The notes under the pieces were generated by a model. It was not told the origin of the DNA and did no database searches. It saw only the letters and a list, made by a program, of their open reading frames with translations. From positions 4,786,393-4,850,392 of the forward strand of contig NW_004624854.1 in NCBI RefSeq assembly GCF_000247695.1: a stretch of DNA of 64,000 nucleotides, in the 5' to 3' direction. Source of the DNA: Heterocephalus glaber (lineage: Eukaryota; Chordata; Mammalia; Rodentia; Bathyergidae). Positions 1-11,889 of this stretch are shown in pieces (position 1 is the first letter of the stretch; every line of letters begins with the position of its first letter). A program made the position numbers and the translations under genes.

Positions 1-218
1 GAAGGGAAGGAAAAATTATGAGAAAAGGAAAAAATGGAAACAAAGTCTTTGTAAATAGGGAAGGGTGGAGGGGGTGAAGGGAGGGCAGGGGAATGAGGAA
101 AAAATAAGAACCAAGATACATCATGCACAGGTACAAGCACCTGATGATAAATGTAAACATACTGTATACCTAAAATGTACCAATTAAAGGATTTAAGAAA
201 AAAAAAAAAAAGAAAGAA
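1..218 (+). repeat. LINE-1 3' end with poly(A) tail
   Basis: A purine-rich stretch of the kind found in L1 3' UTRs is followed by a short AT-rich segment with tgtatacctaaaatgtacc and a 15-base A run near 199-213. The layout fits the 3' terminus of an L1 in the plus orientation, with its 5' part outside the window. Confidence 0.55.
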
Positions 219-718
219 AATGATAAACTCTGCCTGAGTCTACACTGTTTCAGTATTAGACATCCTATCTGGGGAAAGATCTAAGTGCTTTGGGGGAAAA
301 TGAGGCACAGGGCAATAAAGAGGATACTGGACCCCAAGAATGGAAGCTATGAGGGAAAGTTAGTAAAATAAATCACTTCCTGCAGGAACCAAAACTGACC
401 AGGAAATAAGATCAAGAGAATGAGATACTCTGATTCCATTCAAAAGGAACAGCACTCAACTAAGGTGCTGGAAACCTGAGGGTCCTGAGCCAAATTCTTT
501 CAAGGCAAAGGTTTAAATATGTAGAGAAAGTTGTACCCCATGCGACAAGGTAACTCAAGTAAGCTCATCAAGTAAGAGGCACCCAGACTTGTTTTCTGCA
601 GAGTGAAATACACACTAAAAACAGACCCGAAAGACAGAAACCGCCTACCGGGACTTCCTACAGGACACAGGGTTTTCACGGCACCTCCGAGGCTGGCATT
701 ACAAACTGTCCAAACTCA

Positions 719-887
719 GTGTTCTCAGACTGTGGTGTGGACCAGCAGCAGCCCGGTGCCTTGGCAATGCTGAGAGATGCAAATTCTTTGGTCCTTCCAC
801 AGACCCACAAAATCCAGCACACTGTGGGTGCGGCCTGTCAGCTGCTCAACAAGCCCCCAGGTGATTCTGACGCATGCCGGGCCTGAG
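719..887 (+). repeat. MER20-type hAT-Charlie DNA transposon remnant
   Basis: Opening gttctcagactgtggtgtgg, a central gagatgcaaattctttgg and closing aacaagcccccaggtgatt ctgacgcatgc follow the MER20 layout as I recall it. Length (about 170 bp) is somewhat under the roughly 220 bp full element. It is highly diverged, as expected for an ancient mammalian repeat. Confidence 0.65.
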
Positions 888-1163
888 GGCCTCTGCTGCA
901 GACACCCCACCGGAGACCCCAAGCTTAGCCCCGCCACACCCCGCTCTGAATCCTCTTCCCAAATCTAAGCTGCAGCAAAGCCTTACCTATCACAGCTCTG
1001 GCTCCTGATAAGCGCTCCAACCCTGCCTTTTCTCAATGCTTTCTTCTGCAAATGCCCCACTGCCTGCTCTTTATACATAGGAATCCTTCAATTTCTACAC
1101 AAAGCCTTCTGTCATTCCTTACATGAGGGCTTTGTGCTGTGCAGGCTTTCAACATTTTAGAGG

Positions 1164-1352
1164 GCATGGGGAGGTTGCTGGGAATCGAACCCATGGCTTT
1201 TGCACTGAGCTACATTCCGAGTCCTTTATTTTGCAACAGGGATTTGCTAAATCACTCAGTGGCCCAGGCTGGGCTAGAATTTGGTGATCCTCCTGCCTCC
1301 ACCTCCCAGAGTGCTGGCTGGGATTACAGGCTTGTGCCTCCACACCTGGGTG
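1164..1352 (-). repeat. B1-ID dimeric SINE, antisense
   Basis: Read on the minus strand, a B1-like (7SL-derived) unit with cctgtaatcccagc and gaggcaggaggatc is followed by an ID-like unit with an A-box relative (tgtagctcagtg) and B box (ggttcgattcc). A B1 left half joined to an ID right half is the dimeric arrangement described in several non-murid rodent lineages. Confidence 0.7.
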
Positions 1353-2395
1353 AGCATTTCTTGATGAAGCCAGGCGCAATCTGACCTGACCTTACAGCAG
1401 AAGCTGTCACTTAGCAGGGCATACGGATAGCAGTTACAGCCAGGGGAGGACTGCAAGCAACCCAGTCTACAGCTACAAATCAACTTCTAGTGCCTGCCAC
1501 AGCCACCAGCATGGGCAGCATTCTTCAGTGAGCAGAGGGAAAGTCTCGCTCTGCTCACACCACAGACAAGGGTGAACTCCACCTTTCTGATTTACAGAGC
1601 GAAGGCTAGTTAGGAGGAGGAGACAGAAGAATACAGCTGAATAAACAAAGCGGGCCCAAGCAGAAAGTCCTGCACTAGTCCTGTGATTCTAGCCCAGAGC
1701 AGCACCGAGGTGGGAAAAGGTCTGAGGCCGAGAAGGAAGAGTCTGCACTGCCAGGGCCTCCACACGCCGCCTCGGATGCATGATGCACACAGCCATCCAA
1801 GTATCCATCTGCTTCAGTGAACCAAAGGGAAAGAAGGCTTCCGCTCACTTCCTCAGCTCCAGGGTGAAGGACAGGAAGCCAGGGAGCCCAACTTGGCCAC
1901 CAGCCCACAAAACTGGCCTCTCCCACTCTCCTCCCCAAATCAGGTAAGCAGCAACTTCCTTTCTCTAGTAGCTTGGGCCCCAAACATTTAGTCATCCCTG
2001 GCTCTTGTACCAAACTTCATGGCTTTGGCAGATCCCAGTGCCTCTGCCTTCTAACAGGTCCGGAATGGAGGACCACCTCACCCACTCCAGTGACCACCAG
2101 GCTCAAGCCACCCACCAGCATCTCAGGGTTGGGGGTGACTTCAGTTGCCCTGCTTTTCCCTCCCTCCCCACACCTGGCTTTCTACACCCAGCCAGGACCA
2201 CTCTCAAAACACAGGGCTGATTGAGCCACTTTTCTTCAAAATGCTCCTGTGCTCCTTGTCCCTCTGACCCGCCCCGCCCCACACCTGCCTTCAAACTGTC
2301 CTTACTCTGCTCATCTTTTCCTTTTGGTCACAGCTCTCACCTGCTGCTGGCTTGCTATGCCTTGTGTTTATTATGTCTGCTGTTGTTATCCCCTT

Positions 2396-2500
2396 TCCCT
2401 TCCAGGATTTGAAGCTCCATGTGAAGGAAGCAGAGACTCTTATCTGTTTACTCTATCCCTATGTCCCCATGCCCAGAGCAATGTCTCAAATACAGTATGA
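2396..2500 (+). repeat. L2-like fragment
   Basis: The order ttgaagctccatgtgaagg, then a middle with ccctatgtccccatgcc and cagagcaatg, resembles the L2 3' region (gaagctccatgagggcag ... cccagcacc). Diverged and short. Confidence 0.4.
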
Positions 2501-2587
2501 CAGTGTTAAGAGCCTGCAACTAGGAATTTCACACACAAATATCACCAAGTTCGAAACCTTTTCTTGTGTACCCTACGACTGACCCAC

Positions 2588-2706
2588 CTGAGCCACATTC
2601 AGGGTTGTTGAAACTTTCTCCTGCTTGGCTTCCACTGTTCGGAAACTGAATGCCCGTTCCAGAACGGACTGATCGATGCCAGTCAACTCGCAAATTTCTT
2701 TTAACT
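2588..2706 (-). CDS. MYO1B: MYO1B exon I: last motor exon in the window (ELKEICEL to LNVAQ)
   Basis: This 119 bp exon completes Glu and reads LKEICELTGIDQSVLERAF, SFRTVEAKQEKVSTTLNVAQ, ending on a codon boundary. It covers the helix leading towards the actin-binding cleft; KVSTTLNVAQ precedes the AYYARDALAK helix known in the family, whose exon is not present below this point. The acceptor ends ccaacag and the donor is gtgggt. From here to position 1 only intron is seen, so switch II, the relay, the TEDS site, the converter, the IQ motifs and the tail lie outside the window. Confidence 0.95.
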
Positions 2707-2984
2707 CTGTTGGGGACAGGGGAAAAGGGGCACAGAAAGTAACTCTCCGTGTGCTGCTAGTAATAACTACCAAGGCCGAGGCTGATGCTGAGCCACACTC
2801 AAACCCAACAGCCTAACGTGACAAATTAGAAGGATTAAGTCTTGGCTGCCATTATTACTTTGGTCTGGATTCACTAGGAAGTTTTTCTGAACCAACGCAA
2901 AGCGTGAGTTTAATTTTCTAGATGAAAACCTGGGCAGAAGCTCAAGGCAAGTTTCCTACCAGGGCTGAGTCTCCACAGACTTAC
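2707..2984 (-). other. MYO1B intron H-I (278 bp)
   Basis: The only intron in the window under 1 kb. Donor gtaagt at its high end and acceptor ccaacag at its low end. No repeat seen in it. Confidence 0.9.
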
Positions 2985-3132
2985 CATTTTTATCTTTTAT
3001 TTTGCTTTCATCTAAGCCATTCACTCGTGATTCGGGCTTGAACTCGATGTTCCCCAGTTTCAACACCGCTGCCACCACCTCCAAGACGGACTCGGCTTCG
3101 TGGTCCATGAAGCCTACAATCTGCATGGCGTT
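2985..3132 (-). CDS. MYO1B: MYO1B exon H: upper 50 kDa segment (NAMQIVGF to KIKDKN)
   Basis: This is the longest exon here, 148 bp, starting in phase 0 with NAMQIVGFMDHEAESVLEV, continuing VAAVLKLGNIEFKPESR and VNGLDESKIKDKN, and ending one base into a Glu codon. VLKLGNIEF is the conserved myosin helix and strand (L-x-LGNI-F). The charged GLDESKIKDKNEL stretch is isoform-typical surface loop. The acceptor is ccccag and the donor is gtaagt. Only 278 bp of intron separate it from exon I. MDHEAES and RVNG differ slightly from the rodent versions I remember, as expected for a different species. Confidence 0.95.
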
Positions 3133-4485
3133 CTGGGGAGAGAGAACCAGCACCTGCTCCCTTTCTCTGGTTCTTTATCTTTTGAGACAAATCAGTCAGC
3201 TTTCTTTCTGGGGGGTACAAATCATAAGATAAGGCCACTATCTGGCTGGGTGGTATGTGAGTGTGACTCAAGGACCTGGGAGTCTTGCATGCTGGGCAGA
3301 GGGGCAGGTGGAGGCTGGAGAACCAGCCTGAGGTCCACTTCCCCAAGGTGGCTCTGTGTGAGTGTCCTCTTCCACACTGGGACTCTGCTATTGGAAACGA
3401 AACCGGACAAGACGCTTCTACAACCTCCAAAGAGAAAACCTCCTCACTTATTTTGCATGCAAGAAAACCCTGGTTGGCAAAGGTGACGCACCTCCTCGGA
3501 GACACTATGGGTCCAGGGGCCCTTGCTCACCCATGAGCTTGGATGCGGCACCAGCTATGTGCCAGGCAAAGTGGTTGCAGAACAGGCCTTGGATACGTGT
3601 CTTAACTGAAACCATGTCCAGGAGTCAAGAGACTATTGCTTCCATATGAGCACGGTTATACAGTTTTTTAAAAGGCAGGCTCTGTGAGATGGTTTCTTTT
3701 TGAGAACAACTGGCATTCTTTGTGTGTGTGAAAGAGAGACTTCACAGCAGTGCACACTTTTTCATTTGTTATGGAAAATTTCAGACATATACAAAAGTGG
3801 AAAGAGCCAGGGAAAGAATCCGCACATCCTTTTCTTCCCCCACAATGATAAACAAATGGCAATCTCGTTCTACCTATAATGGGACCTCGACTCCCCGTCA
3901 ACCCTCAACCCATAACCCCACCTGTCTCATTTGGGAGCGAATCCTCGTTAACACATCGTGTCACAATAAGACTAATTTTGAAAGTATGTGCCACTTAAAG
4001 ACAGAAAGTGCAGTATGAGGTAAAGACATTTCTCTAATGAAACTGGAAGGCTAATCATTCTGGTTTATACTTCAGTTTTCTAAACTGTATAAAAACAAGA
4101 TTTTAGGTCTCAAAAACAGTTGGGGTTTAATAAGATCCAAGGGCAGTTTTCACACTTACAAATTAATTCTGGCTGTAAAACTTTGGCTATAAAACATTTG
4201 GAATTTAAATACAACATTTAAAGAGTCAAATCTCAGGATAATGTATGAAAGCTCCTTTTGATAAAGGGTGAAATCTCAAGAGCTCATAAACCATTGCCTT
4301 TGCAACCTCGTAGGGTTTTGAGTTAGTGAAAAACCAAACTAATAAAAATGTAATGAACTCTTGTATAATTCTAAAACCTCAGGGAGCATGAGCTATGCTT
4401 TAAAGAAAATTCAGAATTGTTAGCAGTTCTGACTGAGCAGTATAGTGTTACTCATTTTAAAGTGTAACGAAAGCATTTCCCTTAC
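3133..4485 (-). other. MYO1B intron G-H (1353 bp)
   Basis: Bounded by a gtaagg donor and a ccccag acceptor. I see no clear repeat or gene. Overlapping open frames around 3008-3505 merely extend out of exon H or run in unconserved sequence. Confidence 0.85.
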
Positions 4486-4589
4486 CCTAACGGTTCTGAA
4501 ATTGGCTGCGTCGTCGACTCCATTAACTTTGGCTGAGTCCAGACTCAGGTAATTGTATCTGCTGAAATCCCGCTCCAGCTTAAGTTTGT
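4486..4589 (-). CDS. MYO1B: MYO1B exon G: upper 50 kDa segment (KLKLERD to FRTVR)
   Basis: This 104 bp exon completes the split residue and reads KLKLERDFSRYNYLSLDSA, KVNGVDDAANFRTVR, ending on a codon boundary. It belongs to the upper 50 kDa subdomain of the motor head. KVNGVDDAANF is typical of MYO1B and its close relatives. The acceptor ends ctcaacag and the donor is gtaagg. The intron before it (4590-5784) contains an antisense ID element less than 100 bp from the acceptor, inside intron sequence, with the splice signal itself intact. Confidence 0.95.
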
Positions 4590-5784
4590 CTGTTGAGTCA
4601 CACATACAAATTGATAATACGTGTAAATCATTAATACTTCATTTTTAATTCTTTTTTTTTTTGGTACCAGGGATCGAACTCAGATCCTTCCGCTTGCAAG
4701 GCTGGCGGCAGAACCACTGAGCTAAATCCCCGGCCCTTCATTTTTAATTCTTATGCCAAGATGACTTCTTTATTCAATCAACAGTACAAAAATGGGTGCC
4801 CAAATAACAACTGTAGCATTTTCCTAAAATCACCTTTATTATGGTTGCGTGTTACTCAAACCCTGCTTTTTCACATTTATGCTTAATGAGTGAGCCCCTC
4901 TCCACAAAGGATTTCTGCTTGGGGATTCTCTCAGCACCACCTATTTGGCTTCTCTCCTCTTTTGAGCAATACACAGAGGGCAGTGATAAATGTTCTTTAT
5001 ACAAATTATTTTTTGATTCATGTGGCTTATTCTGGTGGGACATATTGCCCACCTGACAGGCTCTGACACTGTATGACTCTCAGCTGGGCCTGCCAATTAG
5101 TCTCTTAGGACAAGGTCATCACTTTGAAGTTCTAAGCAGGTCAGCAACAACCATTAACTTTATTCTTCTTAATACCTTTTTCTTACAAGTGTACATTGGA
5201 TGCTTTCTGCTGTTTTAAAGTGCATCTCTTGATTATTAGGATGACTTCTCTCCTCCAGGGTGGGTGACTTCCTGTAACTCTTCAGGCTCAGACTATTTAC
5301 TTATTCAGTATTTTTCATCACTTAGCTATTGACTCTTGGAGTCTATTCTTATGGCACACTAAACTTCTAAAACATACGAGTGTCAGGATTTTATCTCTTG
5401 TACCAGCTACAAATGTATTCCCCATTATTTTTAAATCCTCACTGAGCAACTTGATTTTATGTAATTGTACTCATTTACTGCTCTCTGCTAAAATTCTCTC
5501 TCTACATGAGATATTCTTGTATTTTATTTTTTAAATGTGTGATTGGTCGCTCTTGCTCCAATGGGCTCCTTTTTCCATCTGAGATGGAGAGCCCGGTCTG
5601 ATGAGTACAGGGCCAAGACATGAATGTGGGTCGTCGGCAGACACAAACACATCATGTTCTCCGCCTTGGCTAGATGCATGGAAAAGTCTCATGAAGGAAG
5701 AGGAAGCATATGGAACGTGTTTTAAAGGGAATGCTTTGGAAAGCGTTATGACAATACAAATTAACACCCTGAAACTGGGCTTAC
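4590..5784 (-). other. MYO1B intron F-G (1195 bp)
   Basis: Bounded by a gtaagc donor and a ctcaacag acceptor. It holds one antisense ID SINE near its 3' end; the remaining kilobase, AT-rich, shows nothing I recognise. Confidence 0.85.
4654..4735 (-). repeat. ID SINE with perfect 17 bp target-site duplication
   Basis: On the minus strand this reads gccggggatttagctcagtg, an internal cgcaagcgg-like segment, a B box with gttcgatccc and ggtacc, then an A-tail. Identical 17 bp copies of cttcatttttaattctt lie at 4637-4653 and 4736-4752, marking the L1-mediated insertion site. The identity of the duplication points to fairly recent insertion. It sits in the same orientation as MYO1B. Confidence 0.9.
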
Positions 5785-5883
5785 GGAGGAGCTCTTCAGA
5801 GGCACCGGAGAGCAGCTGATAGAACACGTGGAAGTTCCTTTCTCCTCTTGGCTGCTTAACCACCCGTGATTTCTCTAAAAGAT
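5785..5883 (-). CDS. MYO1B: MYO1B exon F: SRVV helix and [12 protein letters not shown] segment
   Basis: This 99 bp exon completes Tyr and reads [32 protein letters not shown]. The LEKSRVV and GERNFHxFYQLL motifs are conserved throughout the myosin superfamily and form helices packed against the active site. The acceptor ends cttcag and the donor is gtaagc. The exon ends with a single C. Joined to AC of the next exon this makes His in EELL-H-KLKLERD, where I recall Asn in human and Tyr in mouse, so a variable position falls on the exon junction. Confidence 0.95.
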
Positions 5884-6235
5884 CTGAAGAGAGAAGGAAT
5901 TAAACCATAAGAATCCATTTCACTTTCAGATCCATCATACTTTTTCCCTCCCTCTCACTTTCTTCTTCTATTTTTTGTAATAATCCTAAAAGAAGTTACA
6001 TTTTCAGTGCTACTTTCAGAAAGAAGCACACATCTAACTAAAATCACCAGGTTCTTTTAAAACAGGGAGTATGCAAACTAAGCTACATTCAACAAGCTGA
6101 TTTAACCTAACTGCTTTTAATTCCAACGCTCTCTTGGGTTCTAATGATGACATTAAACTTTTCAAAATGCAACATTACAAATGTAAACAATGAAGAGCAG
6201 CCATTCAGCGATGAGTCAGTTTAATCATTATAATA

Positions 6236-6420
6236 AAAACAAGGTTTGAAGTCCTATTATGTGCTAAGTCCTTCACAGACATTATCGCATTGAATCCTCC
6301 CAACTATTTTATAAGGCCACCATTTTACAGCTAAAAACAATGGCCATCCAAGAGCATAAGAAACTCAGCGGTAACGGTGGAGGCAGGACTTGCAATGGGG
6401 CCACAGGACCCCAGGACAGG
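6236..6420 (-). repeat. MIR SINE, antisense
   Basis: The order ctattatgtgctaagtcctt, attatcgcattgaatcctcc, then ccattttacag and a gcaggacttg end is the reverse complement of the MIR core and 3' region. Diverged, ancient. Confidence 0.7.
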
Positions 6421-9159
6421 CTCTTCCTTGCCCCTAAGTGCCCTGCCACCTGGCAGAAGTAAGCCAGATTGTTCTGGGTATCGCAAGCCTTGGAATTTGG
6501 TGCTTTGTAACAGTGTACTTTCACTGATACCAGGGAATTTTCCATCTCATAAATTTAAGGTCTTATCAAGATTTCAGACTTCCATATCCAGAAGTGAAAA
6601 AAGAAAGAAAACAAGGGAGTCAAGGCAGCAGCACACTGCCCAGAGTGCTGCTTCCCTCTCACCAGGGAGACACAAGAGGGTCCGCGCTCTGCAGGGAAAG
6701 GGCAATTTTAGCTGTAAGATTCCAAATCGGCAATCTCATTGCTGAGAACTACACATCTGATTCCCAGTAAACCTGAAACCTAAAACATTTCAAAGGAGAG
6801 AATGCAAGGTGTGCAATCCTTCTAGGAACGATCGTTGACGCTCTGGGTCTCAATCAACCCACCTACTGCTCTCCAGTGCCTCCCAGGAACCATTTGGACA
6901 GAGCCCAGACCCCATGAAGACGTGAAGACTCTCTTCGCCTGCAAGGGTCACACATGGACCCGGGTACCCACGCCCTCCCCAAACTGACTGCAGCAGCAAC
7001 TGTCCAGGCAAGATGACACAGTGCTTAGGACAGAGTGAGGGTGAGGGGGGCAGATGACCACAAAGCCCAGGCTGTGCCCACAGCCCTAAGAAGCTGGCCA
7101 CCTCCCTCCAGCATGGCTCATCTCCGAGCCTGTTGCCCTCACCCCCAGCAGGGGCTCCCTAAGTGTGGTGACAAAGAACTGTTTGGCAGCATATCCACAG
7201 CCGCTCCCAGAAGCTAAGCATGAAACTTCAGGACATCAGCTCATGCCCTCAGAAGGCATGGGACAACTCTGACCGCGCTGTGTGCCAGCAACAGGCCGGC
7301 CAGCCCAGCAGCTGGCACTTGCAACCAATGCTCACAGGCCATGGGAATGCGGAAAGACCAAAGGCTAAGACTCAGAAGAGAATCCCCACTGAGTTGAAGA
7401 GTAACATTCGCTTGTGCAGGATGTGGGAGGAATGTTGCCTGGATGCACTTGTGGACCCACACATACTGATGTGATCTGCATTCATGACCATACCCAAGTA
7501 TGAGGCAAAACGCAACAGGTGACACAAAAAGCAAGGTGCAGGGGAAGCAGAGCGAACTCTCACCAGCCTTCCACTCAGCACTCTTGCTTTGTGGCACCAT
7601 ATTCGGCCCTGAACACTCCACGGAGGCTGGCTGTACAGTCCCTGCTTTACAGATGAGAAAAACTGGCTCATGTCACACCCTTGCAAGCAACAAAATTCTA
7701 CCAGAATTCAAAATGCTGGGTAATTAGGGTATCATGTTTACACTATGTAATTTTCCAGCACAAAAGAGAATCTGAAATCTTTTAACACTTGGAAACTCAG
7801 TACTTTATATGAAATACATGACTTCACCGTGTAACTTCATCACAAGGTGAGGAAGCTTTTATTACAAAGCAGCTGAAGGTTTCGCCACTTAAAATGTTTA
7901 CTCTATTACCTCAGAGCCTACTGTTTCAGTTTATGACTTTTCTCCTAAGTCACGAGTTTCCAGGTAGAAAAGTAATTAGGGAAAATGTTCACCCCCAAAT
8001 AATTTACTAATGCTTAAAACCGTTCCCTCCTGGTATTCTCTTCGAAATGTTCATACACCAAACACAATCTAACAGCAGGAAGCCATATCAAATAATTACT
8101 CAGAGTAAAGAACATAAACTCAGTTCCCCACAGGGACTTAGCACCTGACCATTTTAACTTACTTAAATGTGCCCCGGAATTCAGTCAAAGCAGAATACTG
8201 GCACAGCATTCTCCCCTGCCTCCCTGGGCTGGACCTCTGCTAATGAGATTTAGTGAGGAAGAGATACTGCCATGTGCTAGATGTCTAGTATAGGAGAGAG
8301 ATGATGAGAGTCCCTCTGAGATGCAAAGCTAAGTATATGTTCACTTTAATAGGAATTTACACTTTAAAGGAAGAGAGAAGCTCAGTGAGCAGTTTATTCT
8401 AAGGGAGACATGAACGGGCTAGGGACAAAGAAACAATAGATGAGGACCTGGTCTCCTACCCCACGGTGCCATTACTACCTGACAATTAACACAAAAAACC
8501 CAGGTCATTTTGAGGCAGTCGTAATTTGGCTTATCCACCACATGGTCACGTGCCTGTGTGAGTGCACGGCCCAGGACAACCTCCCCAGGGCACAATTTGT
8601 GAAAGAATAACATGCCCACAATTGCACCAGCTGGATGATGAAAATTTTCTATAGGCAAAGGAATAAAAAGAATAAAAGGGTTGAGAAGAAAAAAAAATCC
8701 CACTACCTTGGGGCATGAGGTTAAACAGTAGGATAGAAGGTTACCATATGTGTAATCTCCTTTTCAGGAGAAAGAAGTGGTCCGAGTTCTTGATGAAGGT
8801 TTAAGGATCAGCTTGGTCTCAGTTGTGGCAGTGAGGTCACGGTGACAATGAAAACACACCGAAACCCCTTGACTCTGAACACTGACCACCCCACGGAGAT
8901 CCTGTGCCTGCTTCCAAATGCTCCAACAGGAACATTTCAAAAAAGTATCTTACGGGCACTTCAGTTCTTCTGATGGATTTCTGCCTCTTTATTAAAGCAA
9001 AAGGATACACTAAACAACAACCATCTGCCTGTAATCTAAGTAACCATAATTTCTTCTACCTTTGCCTCCTTGGAAAAAAAAAGTGTCAAATAGCCAGTGA
9101 GTTACAGGGCATAACTTATGGTAGCTTCAGTGGAAAATTCTGAGTATGAACTTATTGTA

Positions 9160-9680
9160 CTTATTCAGTTATTTATTTTTATTCACACATTTGCAGTACA
9201 TAGCACGCAAAGATTACATTCATCATGGGGAGTTGGCTCATGTACATAAAACATCTTAACTCATTTTACTTCCTTTCCTCTCTCTTCTTTTCCCTCCATC
9301 TCTAGATCCTTTTCCCACTTATAGAAGATCTGTCTCCCTGATTCCTATTATACAGCCTTTATTTTGGTCTTTACATTATTTATACTTTGTGTTTCTCACA
9401 AATGAAATCATGCAGTATTTCAGCTTGTGTGTCTAATTTATTTCACTTAACATCACAATCTCGAGGTGCATCCATTTTCCTACAAATGACTCAAGTTTGT
9501 CCTTTATGGCAGAGTCGTATTCTAATAAGTATGAGTGCCACATTTTCTTCATCCATTCATCTGCTGATGGACATACAGGCCGCTTCCCAGATTTAGCTAT
9601 TAACAGCTGGACTGCTATAAGCATGAGTAGGCATGCATCACTGTGATATATCTTTAGCTCTTTCAAGAAGATACCTATAG
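9160..9680 (-). repeat. LINE-1 3' region, antisense
   Basis: The minus strand carries degenerate L1 ORF2 carboxy-terminal sequence (an open stretch with EWMKKMWHSYLLEYDSA and KWMHLEIVMLSEIN, close to the KxMWHxYxxEYYSAIK-type end of L1 proteins) followed by an L1-like 3' UTR and an A-rich end at low coordinates. The plus-strand text atccattcatctgctgatgg is the hallmark reverse complement of this region. Inactive, 5'-truncated. Confidence 0.75.
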
Positions 9681-9701
9681 GGGGAACAGCGGACTGACTT
9701 T

Positions 9702-9875
9702 TGTTTACTTAGGGACTGAAGCCAGGGCCTTTGCAATGAGCTACATCCCCAGCTCTTTTTTATATTCAGACAGAGTCTCACTAAATCACTAAGTTGCCCA
9801 GCCTGGGTTTGAGCTTTCGATCCTCCTGCCTCAGTCCCCCAGAGTGCTGGGATTATAGGTGTGCACCACAAGGTC
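9702..9875 (-). repeat. B1-ID dimeric SINE, antisense
   Basis: On the minus strand: B1-like half with cctataatcccagcactctg and ggcaggaggatcg, then an ID-like half with gatgtagctcattgc and a degraded B box. Same architecture as the element at 1164-1352, giving two independent dimers in the window. Confidence 0.7.
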
Positions 9876-11679
9876 CAACAACCAAGTCTAAAATCATCGC
9901 TAGGAAAGAAAAGAAAATCATCTCTATATTTTTGGAAAATAGGCAAAGTAAATCCTAAAGATTGACAAGTAGGAAGGCTCACTAATGACAATTTTGCAAG
10001 ATTAAAAAGATTTATCAAATGTCTTCTTACAAATTGTTCGCTGCGTGTGTTTTTACAGTCAGACACCAGGTGCGAAGGCCTGCCCAGGGCTCCCGATCAG
10101 GCCTGGTCGCTGCAGCCCTGCTGTTTGCAGTCTGAGGCAGCTGCACCTCCTAATGCGCATGGACAGCATGACTCTCCCTCCACCTCCACTGTGCTTTGCA
10201 AGCACCTTAGTCAGTGTGAAGTTCTCACTCAAGTAAGTAGCCTGGACTTATAAAATCAGCACTAACAAGAGAGCTGGACATGGTACAGGAAAAATCCCGA
10301 GTTCACAGAATTTATTCATGAAAAAGCAGTTTGGGCTGTAAGGTATTAAGAGAACTTGGCTAATGACACCCATAATTACTGCTTATTAGGATACAGTTGC
10401 ACATACACTGTATACATTTTCATAATATATTTTCTGATGCAAATTTGCTATTTAATAATTGAAAATGTACTCACGAATGAATGTGAATCTAAAATTCTAG
10501 TCCCAACCCTGAAATAAAACTGAGATACCCTTGGTATTTTATTACGCATACTACCCTTATACACAGGTTCATTCTTTATATGAGGGTTAGGTATATCTGA
10601 ATACCTGGTTTCTTCTTCATTTGTACATAAGCCTTGTTTCATGGTCAAAATACAGTGGTTTCTTTTTTTTATCGTGGTGAACAAATTTTTGTTAAAAAAA
10701 TAAAAACCAAAACACCGAACCAAAATCATGACAAAGGAAAGGATCTACTTTTATCTGAAGTCACCCATCACCAAGTAGCAGAACTGTTCTTTTGGGATGT
10801 CAGTTTTATAGCTAAACACACTTCACAATGTTATTTGTTTTCTTAATGAGCTTTAAAAATCAAAATGTTAAAAAAAAAGTCATTCCAGCATTACAAACTA
10901 GGTAATGCACTGTCTTAGTTTTTTTAAGAACACAGATCAAAAACGGATACTGTTGACTGGAGAATATTCGATAGCTTGTGAGAGCTGATTCCTGTCAGGG
11001 CTTCCAAGACCACCTCCATGGACAGAGGCCCAGGACACAGAGATCGAAGTTTCCTCATTAATGACTTGCCATCAGACGCCACAGACATGACATTATGTTC
11101 CCTATCCTAAAAATGGCACCAATGAGCCACTCGTACAGACTGAACAACAGGCCATGAGGTGGACAGCAGGCACATGGTAACAATCATGAATTCAAATGAA
11201 ATGTGGAAAGGAAGGCACACAGAGCCATCGGCTCCGTCCCGTCTCCCCTGAAAGGGGGTGCTCACTCCCTTCTGCTTCCCCTTCCCTGGGGAGGATGGGG
11301 GCTCGGCCCTCTCTCAGCCTCCCAGCACAGGAGGAAGGCTGGGCTGGGCAGGGAGTCTAGAGAAGGACGCGGGGTGCACAGAACCCCAGAGCAGCTCAAA
11401 GGGCCCCTACTTTACCCTCCTAAGTTTGGGGAGCTTGTTGGGCAGCAAGAATAACTGGAATATACGCTGATCCCAATACCTGTCTGCCTTCATAACCCAC
11501 AGGACCATAGTAATACATGAAGCTGGACTTCCAACTTTACTGGGATTTAGAAAGTCTTTAAAATTATTTAAAAATGATTAATGTAGAATATGCAGATAAA
11601 ACTAATAAAGAAGAAGCTTTACTTATCAGCCAATTTCTCAACTGCACATAATTACTTATATGCTTACTAACTAATTATC

Positions 11680-11880
11680 AAATATATATTAGATGCCAGA
11701 CACTATTTAGGTAACCGGTCACTCAGTAGTAAACCAAGCTAAGGCCTTGTCTCTATAGAGCACATATTTGTTGAAGGTTTAGATACAGTAACTAAATCAG
11801 TATTTAGTAGTAAAAAATGCAAATATTTATCGAGTGTTTACTATGTACCAAGCACCATATGACCGCTGTAGATGTTGTGG
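11680..11880 (+). repeat. L2-type ancient LINE fragments
   Basis: Two neighbouring patches, agatgccagacactatttagg with ccttgtctctatagagcaca, and gagtgtttactatgtaccaagc with agcaccatatgaccgctgtag, follow the L2 3' pattern. Diverged. Confidence 0.45.
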
Positions 11881-11889
11881 TGACTAAGG

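Larger units (their letters stand above)
1..2587 (-). other. MYO1B intron downstream of exon I (partial)
   Basis: No further coding exon is visible. The stretch contains an L1 3' end, a MER20-type element, a B1-ID dimer and an L2-like fragment, listed separately. In the rest (about 220-715, 890-1160 and 1355-2395) I see no feature. Short open frames here show no protein similarity I recognise. Confidence 0.8.

Noticed and set aside
1..2587. Search for the next exon encoding the AYYARDALAK helix
   Set aside because: No matching minus-strand sequence; frames in this stretch belong to repeats or have no splice-site support.
3008..3505. 165-codon minus-strand frame over exon H
   Set aside because: It only borrows exon H in the wrong frame and runs on into the intron; the correct frame ends at the splice sites with known MYO1B sequence.
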